From: Dendrolimus kikuchii
Lineage: Eukaryota; Arthropoda; Insecta; Lepidoptera; Lasiocampidae
Assembly (NCBI GenBank): GCA_019925095.2
Contig: CM034407.1
Span: 4,363,210 to 4,427,209 of the forward strand
DNA: 64,000 bases
Reading direction: 5' to 3'
Shown here: positions 32,255 to 43,849 of the stretch, in pieces
Numbering within the stretch: position 1 is the first letter of the stretch
Layout: every line of letters starts with the position of its first letter
Notes under the pieces: model-generated
What the model saw: only the letters and a program-made list of their open reading frames with translations
Told to the model about the DNA's origin: nothing
The model's database searches: none
Program-made: the position numbers and the translations under genes

Positions 32255-32860
32255 TGAACAACTCTACGGACTCGAGTTCCGTGCCCTTTTTTACAACTTA
32301 ATTTCTAGATTTAATTTTTTGAATTTACATACATACATACATACATAACTTCACGCCAGTTCCCTTGCGGGGTAGGCACGAACAACAGAGCGCCATTTAG
32401 GCCCATTCTTACACACCTCACTTGCTTCTTTGACATTCATAACTCTTGTCATGCACACTCGTCTGTTCTTAAGGCTCCTGACATCACCCTCCGCTAGTAC
32501 ACGATTGATTTGATTTTTTGAATTTAACACGCTTATTAGTTATTTTGGTTCTTGTGTGTGACATTAATTTATTGATTTTTGTGTTGAGGTGTACATATCT
32601 TACGAATAACTTATTATATTAATTTAATCTAATTTTAATACTGAACTTATACTAATGTAGAGTGTATCTGTTACATGCTGGTGTTGTGAGGAAGTGCATG
32701 TGCAGTGTGGGCCTTATATCTATACTTATACATATTGTCCTATCTAGTGCCATGTGTGTTGTTTTTTTTTTGTTCGTGCCTGGATTATTAATTTTTAGGC
32801 TCTCTGTGTGTCTTGGTTTGTTTGTGAAAATTGCCTGAGTTTGTATTTCTCGATACTTAC
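32255..32860. repeat. Dispersed repeat E, split by a LINE fragment
   Basis: Begins ACAACTCTACGGACTCGAGT and runs to about TTGGTTTGTTTGTGAA. A second copy is at about 47563-47945 in the same orientation, with the block GTAGAGTGTATCTGTTACAT nearly identical. No coding capacity. Interrupted at 32328-32512. Confidence 0.65.
32328..32512 (-). mobile_element. Family B LINE 3' fragment with 14-bp target duplication
   Basis: ATTTTTTGAATTTA at 32314-32327 and 32513-32526 is an exact duplication of the host repeat. The (CATA)n tail lies at the left. Confidence 0.85.
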
Positions 32861-32864
32861 AAGA

Positions 32865-33540
32865 AGGGTCTTTTCAAATATGTGTGATTAGGTACCTTCT
32901 AGATAAGCGTGCTCCATATTAGACCATATCTCCGCTGTACGTCGGCCGAGATAACGGTCAAATGGGCAGCTATTCAGTCAGTTTAAAAGTAAGACTATGT
33001 CCTTCTGTCCTTCGAAGAAATGAAATCAATAACCATCGTGGTTGACTTTGCAGTTACTTTAAAAAGTTATATTCCCTTCGAGACCACCAAGAACTTTCCA
33101 AATTCTGACTGCCTTTTAAAAAGTTCGAATGATGGCCCATTATCTTGATCCGGATAGATGCTCGTAGATCTCTTCGCGTAATAGCCATTTAAAATGTGCC
33201 CCGGGGACAAGCACTGATCAAATGAAATGTTATTTTTTCCTGTATTATTTCAGAAAAACATTACTTCACAAGAACAATATAATTGCCCGTGTTTGTTTAT
33301 TTAGGGTCTACAGTAGCCACCGATATTGCTAGATTACACACGCTGTTTTGATTGTGTAAACTTATGCTCCGTAATCATGGTCATCATCCAAACGTTAAAT
33401 GCCAGCTGCGTTCGGAACGTCTGCATCGGAGACCGGAATGCCGTTTTCTACTTTTTCTTCTTAAACTTAGTATCTGAATCTCGCGAAACATGTTTTATAT
33501 CTATTTTACAAGCTTTTATTTAACTTGCAAAGGGTATGTA
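32865..33540. other. Spacer, nothing recognised
   Basis: No supported gene or clear repeat. It ends at (TATG)n tracts at about 33535-33575 that border repeat B2. Confidence 0.45.
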
Positions 33541-33565
33541 TGTATGTAAGTTCGTATACCTATGT

Positions 33566-33800
33566 ATGTACGTATGTAAGTTCGGGTGGAATCTTGCAAG
33601 TTAAATTTGACCAACTTCTCGGTTTCCGATTGAGCTGAAATTTTGCACGCGTATGTATATCGGGTGACAATGCAATAATATATACCATGGAGCTGATCTG
33701 ATGATGGAATCGGAAGGTGGCCATGGGAAATTCTGTACTAAACAAGATAGACCTGTCATGTTTGGGCTCGTTTTACTTGTCTTGACTAGCACTCTGCTGC
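33566..33800 (+). repeat. Dispersed repeat B2, uninterrupted copy
   Basis: Matches 2146-2480 in reverse complement, including CATGGAGCTGATCTGATGAT and GTTTGGGCTCGTTT, and lacks the family A insert found there. Confidence 0.65.
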
Positions 33801-33883
33801 TACATGATATCCAGGATCTCAAAAGCCTGTATTTAAAAACCTTTTTGTAAAATCTTATTTTATTTTATTTTGTATCCTTTTGT

Positions 33884-34525
33884 ATGGCAGTGCAGCGTGC
33901 CTTTACTCGAGCGACACATGCAAGAGCTGCTGTCACAGAGATGAATATGGTACGGTGGATATGTAGAGTAACGCGGAAGGACTGCGTTAGGAACTCTGGC
34001 ATCCGCAGCAATCTTCATGTCTATGACTTAGTGGAAAAATTTCAAGAGATGCACCAGTTTCGGTCCAAAGGGGTAGGTCCAAGAAATTCTGGCTTGACGT
34101 TGCAAGAGATAACATGCTTACCAATGGTTTCACAATTAGGGATGCCGAAGATTGCGCAAAATAGTAAAGCGGACACCATTCTCCCGGCGTGCCACGCCCA
34201 GTACCGTGGAGTGTCCTGGTCCCAGGAAAAAACCTCCTTGTCAGCTTGCAGTCATACCACGGTTCCGTGGCGCCTCTTCATGTTGCGGAAGGATCCTATT
34301 AGGTTTAGTTGTTAGTCTGGCGGTCGGTGCTTGCAATTTCTCCTATCATCAGAAGCTTATCTGTAGCACCAGCCGTTGGGAGTCCCACATACCCTTCGGT
34401 GACCTCCCCGTATACGCAAATGCATTCCTCCAGCGTTAACATAAAAAAAGGAGAAGGCGGACCCCGGGCTTCGAATCAGACGATCCGAACCCAATCGGGA
34501 TTTAACGCTAGGATAATGATGATAT
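33884..34525 (+). pseudogene. Decayed (GAT)n-tail LINE fragment split by another LINE
   Basis: Encodes ARAAVTEMNMVRWICRVTRK and then NSGIRSNLHVYDLVEK, in frame with the better copy at 18528-18921. It continues to about 34171 (AAAGCGGAC), resumes at about 34454 (GCGGACC) and ends near 34525 at GATAATGATGAT. The middle is another LINE's 3' end. Confidence 0.7.
34172..34447 (+). repeat. R1-like LINE 3' untranslated end, nested
   Basis: Non-coding segment ending TCCAGCGTTAACAT and an A-run. It shares GGGAG[TC]CCCACATACCC and neighbouring motifs with 59400-59747, so both are 3' ends of one LINE group. It splits a (GAT)n-tail LINE copy. Confidence 0.6.
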
Positions 34526-34529
34526 AACT

Positions 34530-35037
34530 CCCAATAATCTTCTTCCATGTAATCATGCAGATTAAAATAGACCAATAAAATCAAACAAATGAGAACCATA
34601 AAGCTTGACTCGAACCAAAATATTACCTTGTTACTCCAACGACTAGATGAATCGTTACTAAATTCTCAGACAAACAAACGAGCGTGTCCAAATATTCATT
34701 TATTTCGCAGCGTTACAAATTATTTCGTGTAACAATAGACGGCTGTATTGCCGGGGACGCTGTGTTATGTAAACGTACAAAAAATGATCTAAAAAGTGTA
34801 AAATTACCCGACAGACGTAACAGAAGCTTTTTCTGAATTATATGTTTTATCTGGCATCAAAAAGGCACATTTCATTTTACAGTTTTCAACACAAACTATA
34901 ATATTCTTATAGTTCTTGCAATTCACAAAGGTAAGCGGCCTTTATTCGTGGTTGAACGTGTACACGACTACAGGCACATAGCGATAGTGTGCGTATACTT
35001 CAAAACATTAAAAACGTCGCTTCAAAAATCTCCAATA
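34530..35037. other. Spacer, nothing recognised
   Basis: AT-rich; no supported gene, RNA or repeat. Confidence 0.45.
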
Positions 35038-35235
35038 CTAGCTTCTGCTCGCGACTTCGTCTGCGTGCAATAGTCTAACAAAAAGTTTGGTCTTAGCGTG
35101 ATGATATATAGCCTATAGCCTTCCTCGATAAATGGGCTATCTAACACTGAAAGAAATTTTCAAATCAGATCAGCGGTTCCTGAGATTAGCGCGTTCAAAC
35201 AAACAAACTCTTCAGCTTTATATATTCGTATAAGA
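35038..35235 (-). mobile_element. Helitron-like non-autonomous element
   Basis: On the minus strand it starts TCTTATACGAATATATAAAG and ends GCAGAAGCTAG. The 5'-TC/CTAG-3' ends and the flanking A…T context fit Helitron insertion without target duplication. Same family as 51475-51695. Confidence 0.65.
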
Positions 35236-35236
35236 T

Positions 35237-35655
35237 TATAAAATTCCTAAAAATGCCACGTCTGTACATTGAAGCCATCCAAAGCAAAAACCACTGGAAT
35301 AGACTATATAAATGATGGAGAACACAATGCATTATTTTTTTAATTTCTTGTCTTTCTGTCTGTTTATCTGTTTGTTCGGGATTCACGTAAAAACTGCTGG
35401 GTCGATTTCGATGCGGTTTTCGTTGATCGACAGCAAATTTTAAGACTTAAAATCTGCGCTACTTTTTATCCTGGGAATCCCGCGGGAATTTTCCCGGGAG
35501 CGGTTCTTAGTTTTTCGGATGCATAAAAATTAGCATGTTCCGACACATTTTTTACTAAAACGATAGCACATTCTATTTTAAATGCTGCTGTAGTTTGCCT
35601 CCCGAGAAACCGGCGGAAATTTAAAGTCAAGCGTGAAGTCGCGGATATATCCTAG
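35237..35655 (+). mobile_element. Helitron-like non-autonomous element, second type
   Basis: Starts near TTATAAAATTCC and has a CG-rich 3' part (GAATCCCGCGGGAATTTTCC palindrome) and the end CTAG at 35652-35655, followed by T. A related copy lies at 53455-54185 and a fragment at about 46735-46850. Confidence 0.55.
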
Positions 35656-35837
35656 TTATGTTATATAAACTTTTCGTGAATTGTCAAAATACATTAGTTG
35701 TAGGTACAATTGAATTTTATAGTAAACTAGCCGATACCCGCCCGCTTCGCGTGCCGTAAAATCCGTTCTTAGCTGACCTCTACTTGGCGAAAGGAAGGTC
35801 AATGCCAATTTTCAAGTCTATAGGTATTATAGCGCCT

Positions 35838-35978
35838 TAAGAACAGAAGAGCATGCATGACAAGAGTTATGAATGTCAAAGAAGCAAAGTGAGGTGTGTA
35901 AGAATAAGCCTAAATGGCGCTCTGTTGTTCGTGCCTACCCCGCAAGGGAACTGGCGTGAAGTTATGTATGTATGTATG
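35838..35978 (+). mobile_element. Family B LINE 3' fragment with 13-bp target duplication
   Basis: TATTATAGCGCCT at 35825-35837 and 35979-35991 flanks it exactly. The (TATG)n tail is at the right. Confidence 0.85.
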
Positions 35979-36384
35979 TATTATAGCGCCTGAGATTTCG
36001 GATGAGTCACTATATACGGGGATTTCAATTATATATATATATATAGATATGGATTTTCCTTCCAGACAAAATATTTATCTGCTTTTCTATTTGGTAATGA
36101 ATTGTAACGATGCCACCAAAACAACGCAAACGGAACGCCACCTTTTTAGCTATATTTGTCTTTCCCGGGGAAACGACGTCCCGGTAAACGGGATAAGACG
36201 TACCCTAAGGCTAGCTACACACCTGCCGAAAGTCGCTGAAAGTTCAGCTAAATAAGCTCGCAGTGTTTTTTTAAGTAACCTATGACACACCAGCTGAAAT
36301 TGCATATCATTCGACTTAATGCCGAATCTTTCGTCTAGAGGCTGTTTCCGTGATAACCACCGTCCACACATCATGCATCCGAAA

Positions 36385-36618
36385 GTTTTTTTTTATTGCA
36401 CGAGTTCAGCAGACAGGCAGACGGCCCACTTGATGAAAAGCGGTTACCATCGCCTATGGACATTTGCAACACCAAAGGTGCTACAAATGCGCTGCTGCTC
36501 TCTTAAAGGAGACTGGAACCTGGTCACTAATGCCGGAACACAACACAAGGTTGTTATGGCGACATATTTAAGATCAGGGGTGGTAGCCATGCAGTCGGGC
36601 AAATGCCCTACCACCTGG
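36385..36618 (-). repeat. Family A copy, 5'-truncated
   Basis: Poly-T at the left, then the usual body; ends at ACCACCTGG, missing about 80 bp of the 5' side. Confidence 0.8.
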
Positions 36619-36619
36619 T

Positions 36620-37446
36620 AATAAGTAGCGCGAACATAGTTCAACCATTTTATATACGTGTTAAATTAATACTTTAAACAAAACAGTTAAAACTATAGTA
36701 CATTTGAAGGTTAAGCCCCGATAGATTGGAGGAGCGAGATGGAATGCTCCTCCGTCTCAAAGGAAGATCTTCCAGCGAGGCTAATGTTGTTCCTCGCAGG
36801 CCTAGGCCCGTCTGTTATAGTTAAAATTTTGTATATATTCTTTGTATGTTTCGGGAAACGTTTGTGACATCAATTATTGCAAAGCGCCATCTATTGGCTT
36901 GTAAGTGTTTCACTACACATTATGTATCAGATCACTGACAGCGATGAGTGTGCCTAGAAGGCTGGCTGTATGGCAACGCTTATTTGTTGGGAGAAATATC
37001 AGCCAGCCTTCTGATAACGGGTAGTGTCAAAGAATTTCTTACAAGTATCTTTAAAGAAACTCTTTGTTGATACTTTACAAGGAATTGCTAGCTTTATACA
37101 ATACAATAAGATATTTGGTCAAGACGCGTAACTACACGCCGCGTAATTCCGACTGTTCGGCGCATTTCGTTTGCCATGCCAACCGAATACTAATCTTTCA
37201 GTCGCCAAAGTGTCGACACCGTTGCTTCCTCTGGTGTGTCGTTACACTAAGTGTTGACCGGGAATATAAGGTAGCGCTGTAACAGGTTACATTGAAATCA
37301 CTTTAGTACTTTTCACGTAATGCTCTAAAACCGATAGAATTTTTAAAAGATTTAGTCTCGTAATCTACTGGTCCGAATTAGCCCACAGCTGAGTAATTTC
37401 TCATTTTTAAATTCATTGTACAAACTCGAACATACTATAGATTTAT

Positions 37447-37450
<4 letters not shown>
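36620..37450. other. Spacer with a short hairpin
   Basis: No supported gene. AAGGCTGGCT (36958) and AGCCAGCCTT (37002) can pair across about 35 bases. A moderately GC-rich block at 36715-36825 may be a LINE remnant. Confidence 0.4.
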
Positions 37451-37451
<1 letters not shown>

Positions 37452-37495
<44 letters not shown>

Positions 37496-37503
37496 TAGAT
37501 AGA
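37452..37503. repeat. (AT)n/(GATA)n microsatellite
   Basis: About 40 bases of alternating AT followed by three GATA units. Confidence 0.9.
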
Positions 37504-37705
37504 TCATACATATAGATTGATAATAGTAACAAAACATCAAAGGCGTTCCAACACCTGTGAACAAACAGACGGATATTTGCCTTGAAAGAACCTTTTCGAG
37601 CGAATTTCGTTACACAAAATCGTTGTGTACATAAAGCGAAATTGTTTCGCGACCCGCCTCTTTATGCCCAAGACGTCTTAGGGTCCCGTAGCGTATTTTC
37701 TATCA

Positions 37706-37795
37706 TATTCCTGCGGGAATGGAGAAAGAACACTAATCCCTGCAGCCAGGTACTCTATAGCCTTGGTAAGAGGCGATAAAAACAACACATTCACA
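37706..37795 (+). repeat. Degenerate family A 5' fragment
   Basis: CCTGCGGGAATGGAGAAAGA and GGTAAGAGGCGATAAAAACA match the family A 5' region with substitutions; the rest is absent. Confidence 0.5.
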
Positions 37796-37826
37796 TGTAG
37801 TACGTAAACGTAAGCACATTTTATAG

Positions 37827-38392
37827 TCTTTTTGCGAGACAGTAATGTCACTCAAGGAGGCCGCAGAACGAGACAGGGAGAGAAGTGCTGCAGCGCGTGC
37901 CAATGCGTCTTCTCGAGGTCGCCGGCCTTCAGCTGGCACCCGGAGAGGCAGGTACGCGCATTACTTCCCTCCCTGAGTTAGGTTCCGTTTACCGCGGGGG
38001 GCCTTTAGCTTGCTAGGAAGAGCAAAGGACCTTCTACCCCCGCACAACGAAGTGGGGTGTGTTCTCCCAGGGCACACTCCAGGCACTTTATTGCGCTGGA
38101 CCGGCTGGGCGTAACTATGTTCTAAATCTCAGCCTTTCCAATACATTCAAAGCGCAGGGTCGTCAGGGAGGAGGGGGTTTTTAGTGGGTATTGGGGTTGC
38201 TCGCCCGTGCAGCAACGCTCGGAGTCTTCCACACTATTCTGTGACGTCGATCGCGGACGGAGCGCTGCCAAGAGCATACTATTGCTGCAGTGTTATCGCC
38301 CCCGACCGACGCGTGTCGTTCCCCTAGCAACGACCCAGTTTGTGCGTAAATCGGTTAAGCATTTTCCCTCGCCTCAAAACCAAAAAAAAAAA
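37827..38392 (+). mobile_element. R1-like LINE 3' fragment with 15-bp target duplication
   Basis: AAGCACATTTTATAG at 37812-37826 and 38393-38407 flanks an insert ending in a run of 11 or more A. It opens with an arginine-rich coding tail (MSLKEAAERDRERSAAARAN), then non-coding sequence with TTTTTAGTGGGTAT, a motif also at 59221-59236. Sense is plus. Clade assignment is tentative. Confidence 0.7.
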
Positions 38393-38510
38393 AAGCACAT
38401 TTTATAGTTGTGTAGGCTATTGTTTTATATTGAAATCAAGGCACTTAACGTTATGGGAGCTGCATACGTTTAGAAATCGCAGCGGACAATGAACTACTGG
38501 CTAGCGCTTT

Positions 38511-38870
38511 TTTTTTTATTGGACTTGACTTTATGTTGTTGGTCCGAAGACCTTACAACTTTACCGGGGGTTTTGTGTGCCTTCGCGAAGCGATGGCGCT
38601 CGAGCCCAGGGGGGCAACTTGCTCAAGGGAGCTCCCTAAGGAGTTTAACCTAGGCTGGACTGTTGCCATGAATGGGGAATGAATTTAATGATGCCCACCA
38701 TAGGGCGACACAAAATACTAATTGAGAACGGGCGACGGGTAATATAAAGCCCGAAGGGAAGGATCACGGCGGGCCGGGATCGGTGGTTTGCGGTGGCCTA
38801 CGCTATCTTACTGCCGTTTCGCAACGTGTTATGGCTGGGAGAGAAGAAACGGCGAAAGAAACTTCCCAGC
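38511..38870 (-). repeat. Probable LINE 3' end, GC-rich
   Basis: A T-run at the left (reversed A-tail) followed by GC-rich non-coding DNA unlike the AT-rich flanks. No protein match seen. It may extend to about 39000. Confidence 0.4.
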
Positions 38871-39119
38871 AACACGCCTAGTCTATCCTGTGGGGGGGGG
38901 GGCTATGTCTCCTAGCGTCCCTCGCGGGGACGTGGAGAGATCTTGATTGGCGGCGTCTGAGACGCCGCCGTCTGTGTCTGTCTGTCGGTGCCTGCCAGCC
39001 TACTGTTCTAACCGTGGGCGGACTGATCCGGGCCAGCCGTTTCGTAATAACGTCGACTCTGTCCGTCAGGACGTTACGCGGTCGTCGCACAAGAGCCTTT
39101 CGCCGAGGCTTATAATCGG

Positions 39120-39474
39120 ACGCGGATTTCGATGGTGCGGCGCGAGATCGAAATACTTACGCGAGAGCGACGTAATATAGTTTTTGATGGAGGGAAGCTC
39201 CAGATCGCGGTGGAGGTCGACGTTACGCATATAACTGGCTAGCGCAACGCAGGAGCGCACATATTAATAGTTGCTCTATCTCGTTCGCACATCAGCCGTC
39301 CCGCTCACACATTGTGCTATATATTGTATTAGCTGTACGATATGTCAATATTTGTATTTAAGGTTACCGTTTCCCAAATAAATTAGTTCACTTCAGTTCA
39401 CATCAGTACTCGACCGTGAATACTACTTTCTGCCATCTGAAGTATAAGTTTAACCTCTACCTCTCGTTGCTACA
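39120..39474 (+). repeat. LTR-like fragment
   Basis: Contains a TATA-like GCTATATATTG at about 39319, an AATAAA at 39377 and an end TTGCTACA near 39474, in the order expected of an LTR. No matching start or second copy is seen, so this is weak. Confidence 0.3.
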
Positions 39475-39479
39475 ATATC

Positions 39480-39980
39480 ATTGCTTCGGGTAATCGCACT
39501 TTACTTAAATATTTGCAAACATAGCTTTAAATAATCTTAGTTATACGGGGTTAATCGTTGTATAATAATGTGAATATTATCAACACAACACAATACACCT
39601 CTAAGTGCTTTAAAATTTTCAACGAAAATTCGTCAGTCAAGCTTTAGAGATACAGAGCAGTATTGATTGGATGCTTTTTATCATTCTGTGTTTAAATCAT
39701 TTGAAGTTTGTCACCTACACGAAACCCTTCGTAGTTCGTAGACGGCAACGCGCTTGCCCAATTTCTCATTTTTCGCTCCGAGACTGAAAATTTCAGACTC
39801 TTTTATAATTTAGTGACAAATAAAAACATTCCGGGGCGATGAATGAGAAGGCTTTTTTGTTGGTTTTACGGTTTGTGGTTTTGTTATTGCCGCGATCAAG
39901 CACAACAGGTTGATGGCCCGATGATTGTTTAGGAAGAGAAACCTACTAATAAAACCTTAAAATAAATTAAACAAAAAATA
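39480..39980. other. Spacer, nothing recognised
   Basis: AT-rich; no supported gene or repeat. Confidence 0.45.
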
Positions 39981-39985
39981 TACTT

Positions 39986-40048
39986 TTTTTATTGCTGAAG
40001 CACAGCAGACGGGCTAACGGCCCAACTGTGATGGAAAGTGATTGAAAC
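39986..40048 (-). repeat. Short family A 3' fragment
   Basis: TTTTTTATTGCTGAAGCACAG to TGATGGAAAGTG: only the last ~60 bp. It is closest to the diverged copy at 2895. Confidence 0.6.
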
Positions 40049-40146
40049 ATTATTGCCCGGGTCACTTACGCTGGCTCATAAAAACTTACTAAAATATTTA
40101 ATACTATTTACTAATTAATACAAGCTATTTTATTATATTTTTTATT

Positions 40147-40460
40147 TTATCCGTGCAGGAACGGAGAAAGAATACAATTTCCTGCGGCCGGGCGGCCTGT
40201 CGTAAGAGGCGACTAAACAACCCACAGCCAGGTGGTAGGGCATTTGCTCGACTGGATGGCGACCACCCCTGGTCTAGAGTATACCGCCATAACAACCTTA
40301 TGTTGTGTTCCGGCATTAGTGACCAGGTTCCAGTCTCCATTAAGAGAGCAGCAGCGCGTTTGTAGCACCTTTGGTGTTGCAAATGTCCATAGGCGATGGT
40401 AACCGTTTTCCATCAAGTGGGCCGTCTGCCTGTCTGCTGAACTCCTGCAATAAAAAAAAA
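40147..40460 (+). repeat. Family A full-length copy
   Basis: Standard 5' start (ATCCGTGCAGG) and A-tail. A Helitron-like 3' end (GTCGCGGGCACAACTAG) lies downstream at about 40688-40704. Confidence 0.85.
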
Positions 40461-40899
40461 GCTAAACACATTTCAGGACAAAATTTGGTTTTCCAAATCT
40501 TGTCCTAAAAAGATTGGGATAAGTTTTATGGTTAGGATGGGAAAGGTATCTGTCTGGATGTTCCGGCTAATGTCTGAAACGACTGGACCGATTCTGACAG
40601 GGCTTTCTCTGGCAGATAGCTAATGTTATAAGGAGTAACTTAGACTACTATTTTAGGGTCCCGCGAAAAAGATTCCACGCGGACAAAGTCGCGGGCACAA
40701 CTAGTTTAAAAATAATATTAATACAATTCTGGGAATAAGGACCTAAAAATGTAACTACTATTTTATTTCTTATGTTAATATGGGAGCTCCACATTTTCGC
40801 GAAGCCTCGGGAGGAAAAAAATGTAAAACTGAAACTTGCTTTCGCACAAGATTCTCGCGAGAATATGGAGCGCCCGATAAAATTATTAATATGAAACAT

Positions 40900-41470
40900 T
40901 TCTCTTACAATGTGCCTCTATATTAAACTCATAGTAGATTTACTTAAGGGCTTTTACCCTGAAATAACATCTCATGTTTATACGCGTAATTGTCAATTTG
41001 ATAACATGAGAGCATATATTACGAAAGCCGAGAAAAATAAAACCTGCCAAGTGCGTACAGTCCACAAACTATGAAGGGTTCTGTACGCGTGAAAAACGAC
41101 CACTGCTTTTATCATTTGGCCACTGAACCATAAAAACCACCATACCATAACCATTAAAAACTAAATCGAAAATTCCTCATATCCCAAAAGTAAACACTGA
41201 CAGATAAATTTTAAATATTATTATCTCAATTACTTTGACATTGATAATCATCACAGAGTATTATTTTTCTATTTTCATAAATAATTTATTTTCACTATTT
41301 GAGTTAATATTGTTATGCGTTGTTACTTTGACTTTATTAATATAATCTAATAAGTAATAATTGTGGGAATTAAAACTAAATTTAAAAAATAAAACTAAAC
41401 CATCTTAAAAAGTAAACTACGCTACAAAAAAACTTAAAAATTAAATACTATTATAAACATATTTACAAGT
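40900..41470. other. AT-rich spacer, nothing recognised
   Basis: No supported gene; runs into the AT-rich tail of the LINE fragment at 41470-41876. Confidence 0.45.
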
Positions 41471-41876
41471 AAAAGATGCAGTTTAGATCGCTGTCCGTAG
41501 GGAGCGTTCCCAAATGCTTAACGCATTCCCACGTTGTATGGCAACGCTAACCCGTTGCCCTAAATATAGGCCAGCCCTTTGGTCACGCTAGACTTCTTTC
41601 AATCGCCTTGAAAGGTCTCGATAAAGTTGATAAGCCTCACGTCCCCGTGGCCCCAAAGTCTCAACCCCGAAAGCCACAAATATGTATCCGTAACCGATGG
41701 ATGCATATTTGCGGCGTTTCAGGATTTCTTCAAGTGTTGCAGCTCCTCCGGCAGTGACGGCTGTATTTGGAAGATGGGAAGCCGCTAACGTATCTACACA
41801 AGTTGCGTCCCATACTAAGGGGCGTCCCATCTTCCAAGGTACCAACGATATTCCGTCCGGTCGCTTGCCATCGCTC
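41470..41876 (-). pseudogene. LINE (family C) C-terminal domain fragment
   Basis: Minus-strand frame: [65 protein letters not shown]. After a stop it continues as QRAGLYLGQRVSVAIQRGN, then in another frame to FYL. Same domain as 55558-56033. This block is known from the C-terminus of some insect non-LTR reverse transcriptases. Truncated at its 5' end, where a family B LINE begins. Confidence 0.75.
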
Positions 41877-41890
41877 TATTAATTAATTTA

Positions 41891-42573
41891 TATACATACA
41901 TAACTTCACGCCAGTTCCCTTGCGGGGTAGGCACGAACAACACAGCGCCATTTAGGCTTATTCTTACACACCTCACTTGCTTCTTTGACATTCATAAGTC
42001 TTGTCATGCACGCTCGTCTCTTCTTAAGGCTCCTGACATCACCTTCTGCTAGTACACGATCAATTTGATCACGGAAGGTGTGCCGTGGCCTTCCACGACT
42101 TCTGCATCCATCCACTTTTGCATTGTATATCTGTTTAGTCATTCTTTCATCATGCATTCTTTCCACATGCCCGAACCACCGGAGCATTCCTTTCCTTACC
42201 GTCACCCCGACACTCTCTTTCAGACCAACTCTCTTTCTTACTTCGGTATTACGAACGCGGTCCGCCAGCGTCACTCCGCAGATTTTGCGCAGTGCTCGCA
42301 TCTCGACCGCGTTTACTCTACTTTCATGCTCTCTCTTCCATACCCAACTCTTGCTTCCATACGTGAGCGTAGGTACCAGCACCGCGTTGTGTACGGCGAG
42401 CTGGGCCTTCTGGGTGAGGTTCTTAGCGCCTAGAAGTTTACCTAACGCTCCATTCAAACTATTCCCCAAATTCACTCTTCTTTCTATATTAGCGGTGTAC
42501 CTTCCATCTCTGCTAAAAGCACATCCAAATATACAAACTCATTCACTTGCTCCAGCGTAACATCATCGACCAT
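41891..42573 (-). mobile_element. Family B LINE fragment, longest copy, 14-bp duplication
   Basis: TATTAATTAATTTA at 41877-41890 and 42574-42587 flanks 683 bp. It encodes the end of the reverse transcriptase: MVDDVTLEQVNEFVYL, a one-base loss near 42525, then YTANIERRVNLGNSLNGALG, PTLTYGSKSWVW, CGVTLADRVRN, GMLRWFGHVERMHDERMTKQ and ARELA stop. The (CATA)n tail lies at the left. This thumb and C-terminal segment is typical of RTE-like LINEs; the catalytic motif lies upstream of the truncation. Confidence 0.85.
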
Positions 42574-42589
42574 TATTAATTAATTTAAC

Positions 42590-43140
42590 ATATAAAATAA
42601 ATTTAGTTTCTCCCTCTATTAGAATTAAGTATAATAATATATATATTGCACACCGCTACCAGCAAAATATAGATGTATTGAACGACTAATTATAAAACCT
42701 TATGTCTCAACTATATTCCAATTAAATGATTATGAATTTGAATCAAACCGGTTTTACTGTACCGTTGAATAGTGCCCTATAGAACACAACGTCCAAATTT
42801 AATTAATATAGAACTAATCGTTTGTGAGAAAAATTACTGTAACATACAAGACAGCCGAACAGACTTACAAACATGTCGAACAAATAATTATTCCTTTTCC
42901 GCCAAAACGATTACAGAATGGCAACGCGTACGAATTTTCTCTGGCACATGCCTGTAAACTGTAAATAATATTCTAACACAAAACTCTCAAGTTACAACTT
43001 CAAAATTTCAAACCCATCTTACCACCGCAAAGTCATATCAAAGGCATACCATATTCTATTTGCATAACATAAATTTCCAAGGCGGCCTGATATGAGACTA
43101 CGAACTTGTGTAAGTATATGTAAATTCTATCAAGTACATT
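42590..43140. other. AT-rich spacer
   Basis: No supported gene. A reversed Helitron-like 3' end remnant (CTAGCTGTGCCTGCGACTTC) begins near 43148. Confidence 0.45.
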
Positions 43141-43211
43141 ATTATGACTAGCTGTGCCTGCGACTTCATTCGCCATGGACTAGAACTATAATACACCTAT
43201 GTTATCGGACC

Positions 43212-43520
43212 TACATTATAAGAACGGAGAAAGGATACAATTTACAATTAGTCTCGCGGCCTGTCGTATGTGGCGACAAAACAACCCACAGTCAGCTGTT
43301 AGCGTATTTGCTCGTCTGGATGACTATCTCCCTGGTCTAAAGTATGCCGCTATAACAACCTTGAGTTGTGTTCCGGCATTGGTGACCAGGTTCCAGTCTC
43401 CCTTTAAAGAGCGCAGCACACTCGTAAAACTTTTGGTGTAACGAATGTTCATAGGCGATCGTAACAACTTACCATCGAGTGGGCCGTCTGCCTGTCTGAT
43501 GAACTCATGCAATAAAAAAA
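43212..43520 (+). repeat. Family A copy, diverged
   Basis: Full span, with many substitutions in the 5' half and an A-tail at 43512-43520. A further degenerate relative seems present at about 43600-43700. Confidence 0.8.
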
Positions 43521-43849
43521 ACCTTGATAGAGTTCCGATGGCCCACATCCCATCTTCCCTATCCTATTCCTCCTGTCCTACCCTAGAGGCTGGTAACACG
43601 TTAGCTTTGCCCCTGGTGTAGCAACATATATAGAGGCGACGGTAACTACTTTCCATTACGAGAGCCACCTGCATGTTATCCAACTTCGCAATAAAAAGGA
43701 CTAGTAAACTCAATATTATTGGAATAACGTGAAGGCTAGTTTTATCTCCAGAGCGATTCTAAAGTTGAGCAACTGAGCTGCGCAAGCAGCTATACAATTT
43801 CGAAACGTAGCAACTTACACTTTTTTCAATAACCGCGGATTTGTTGTCA

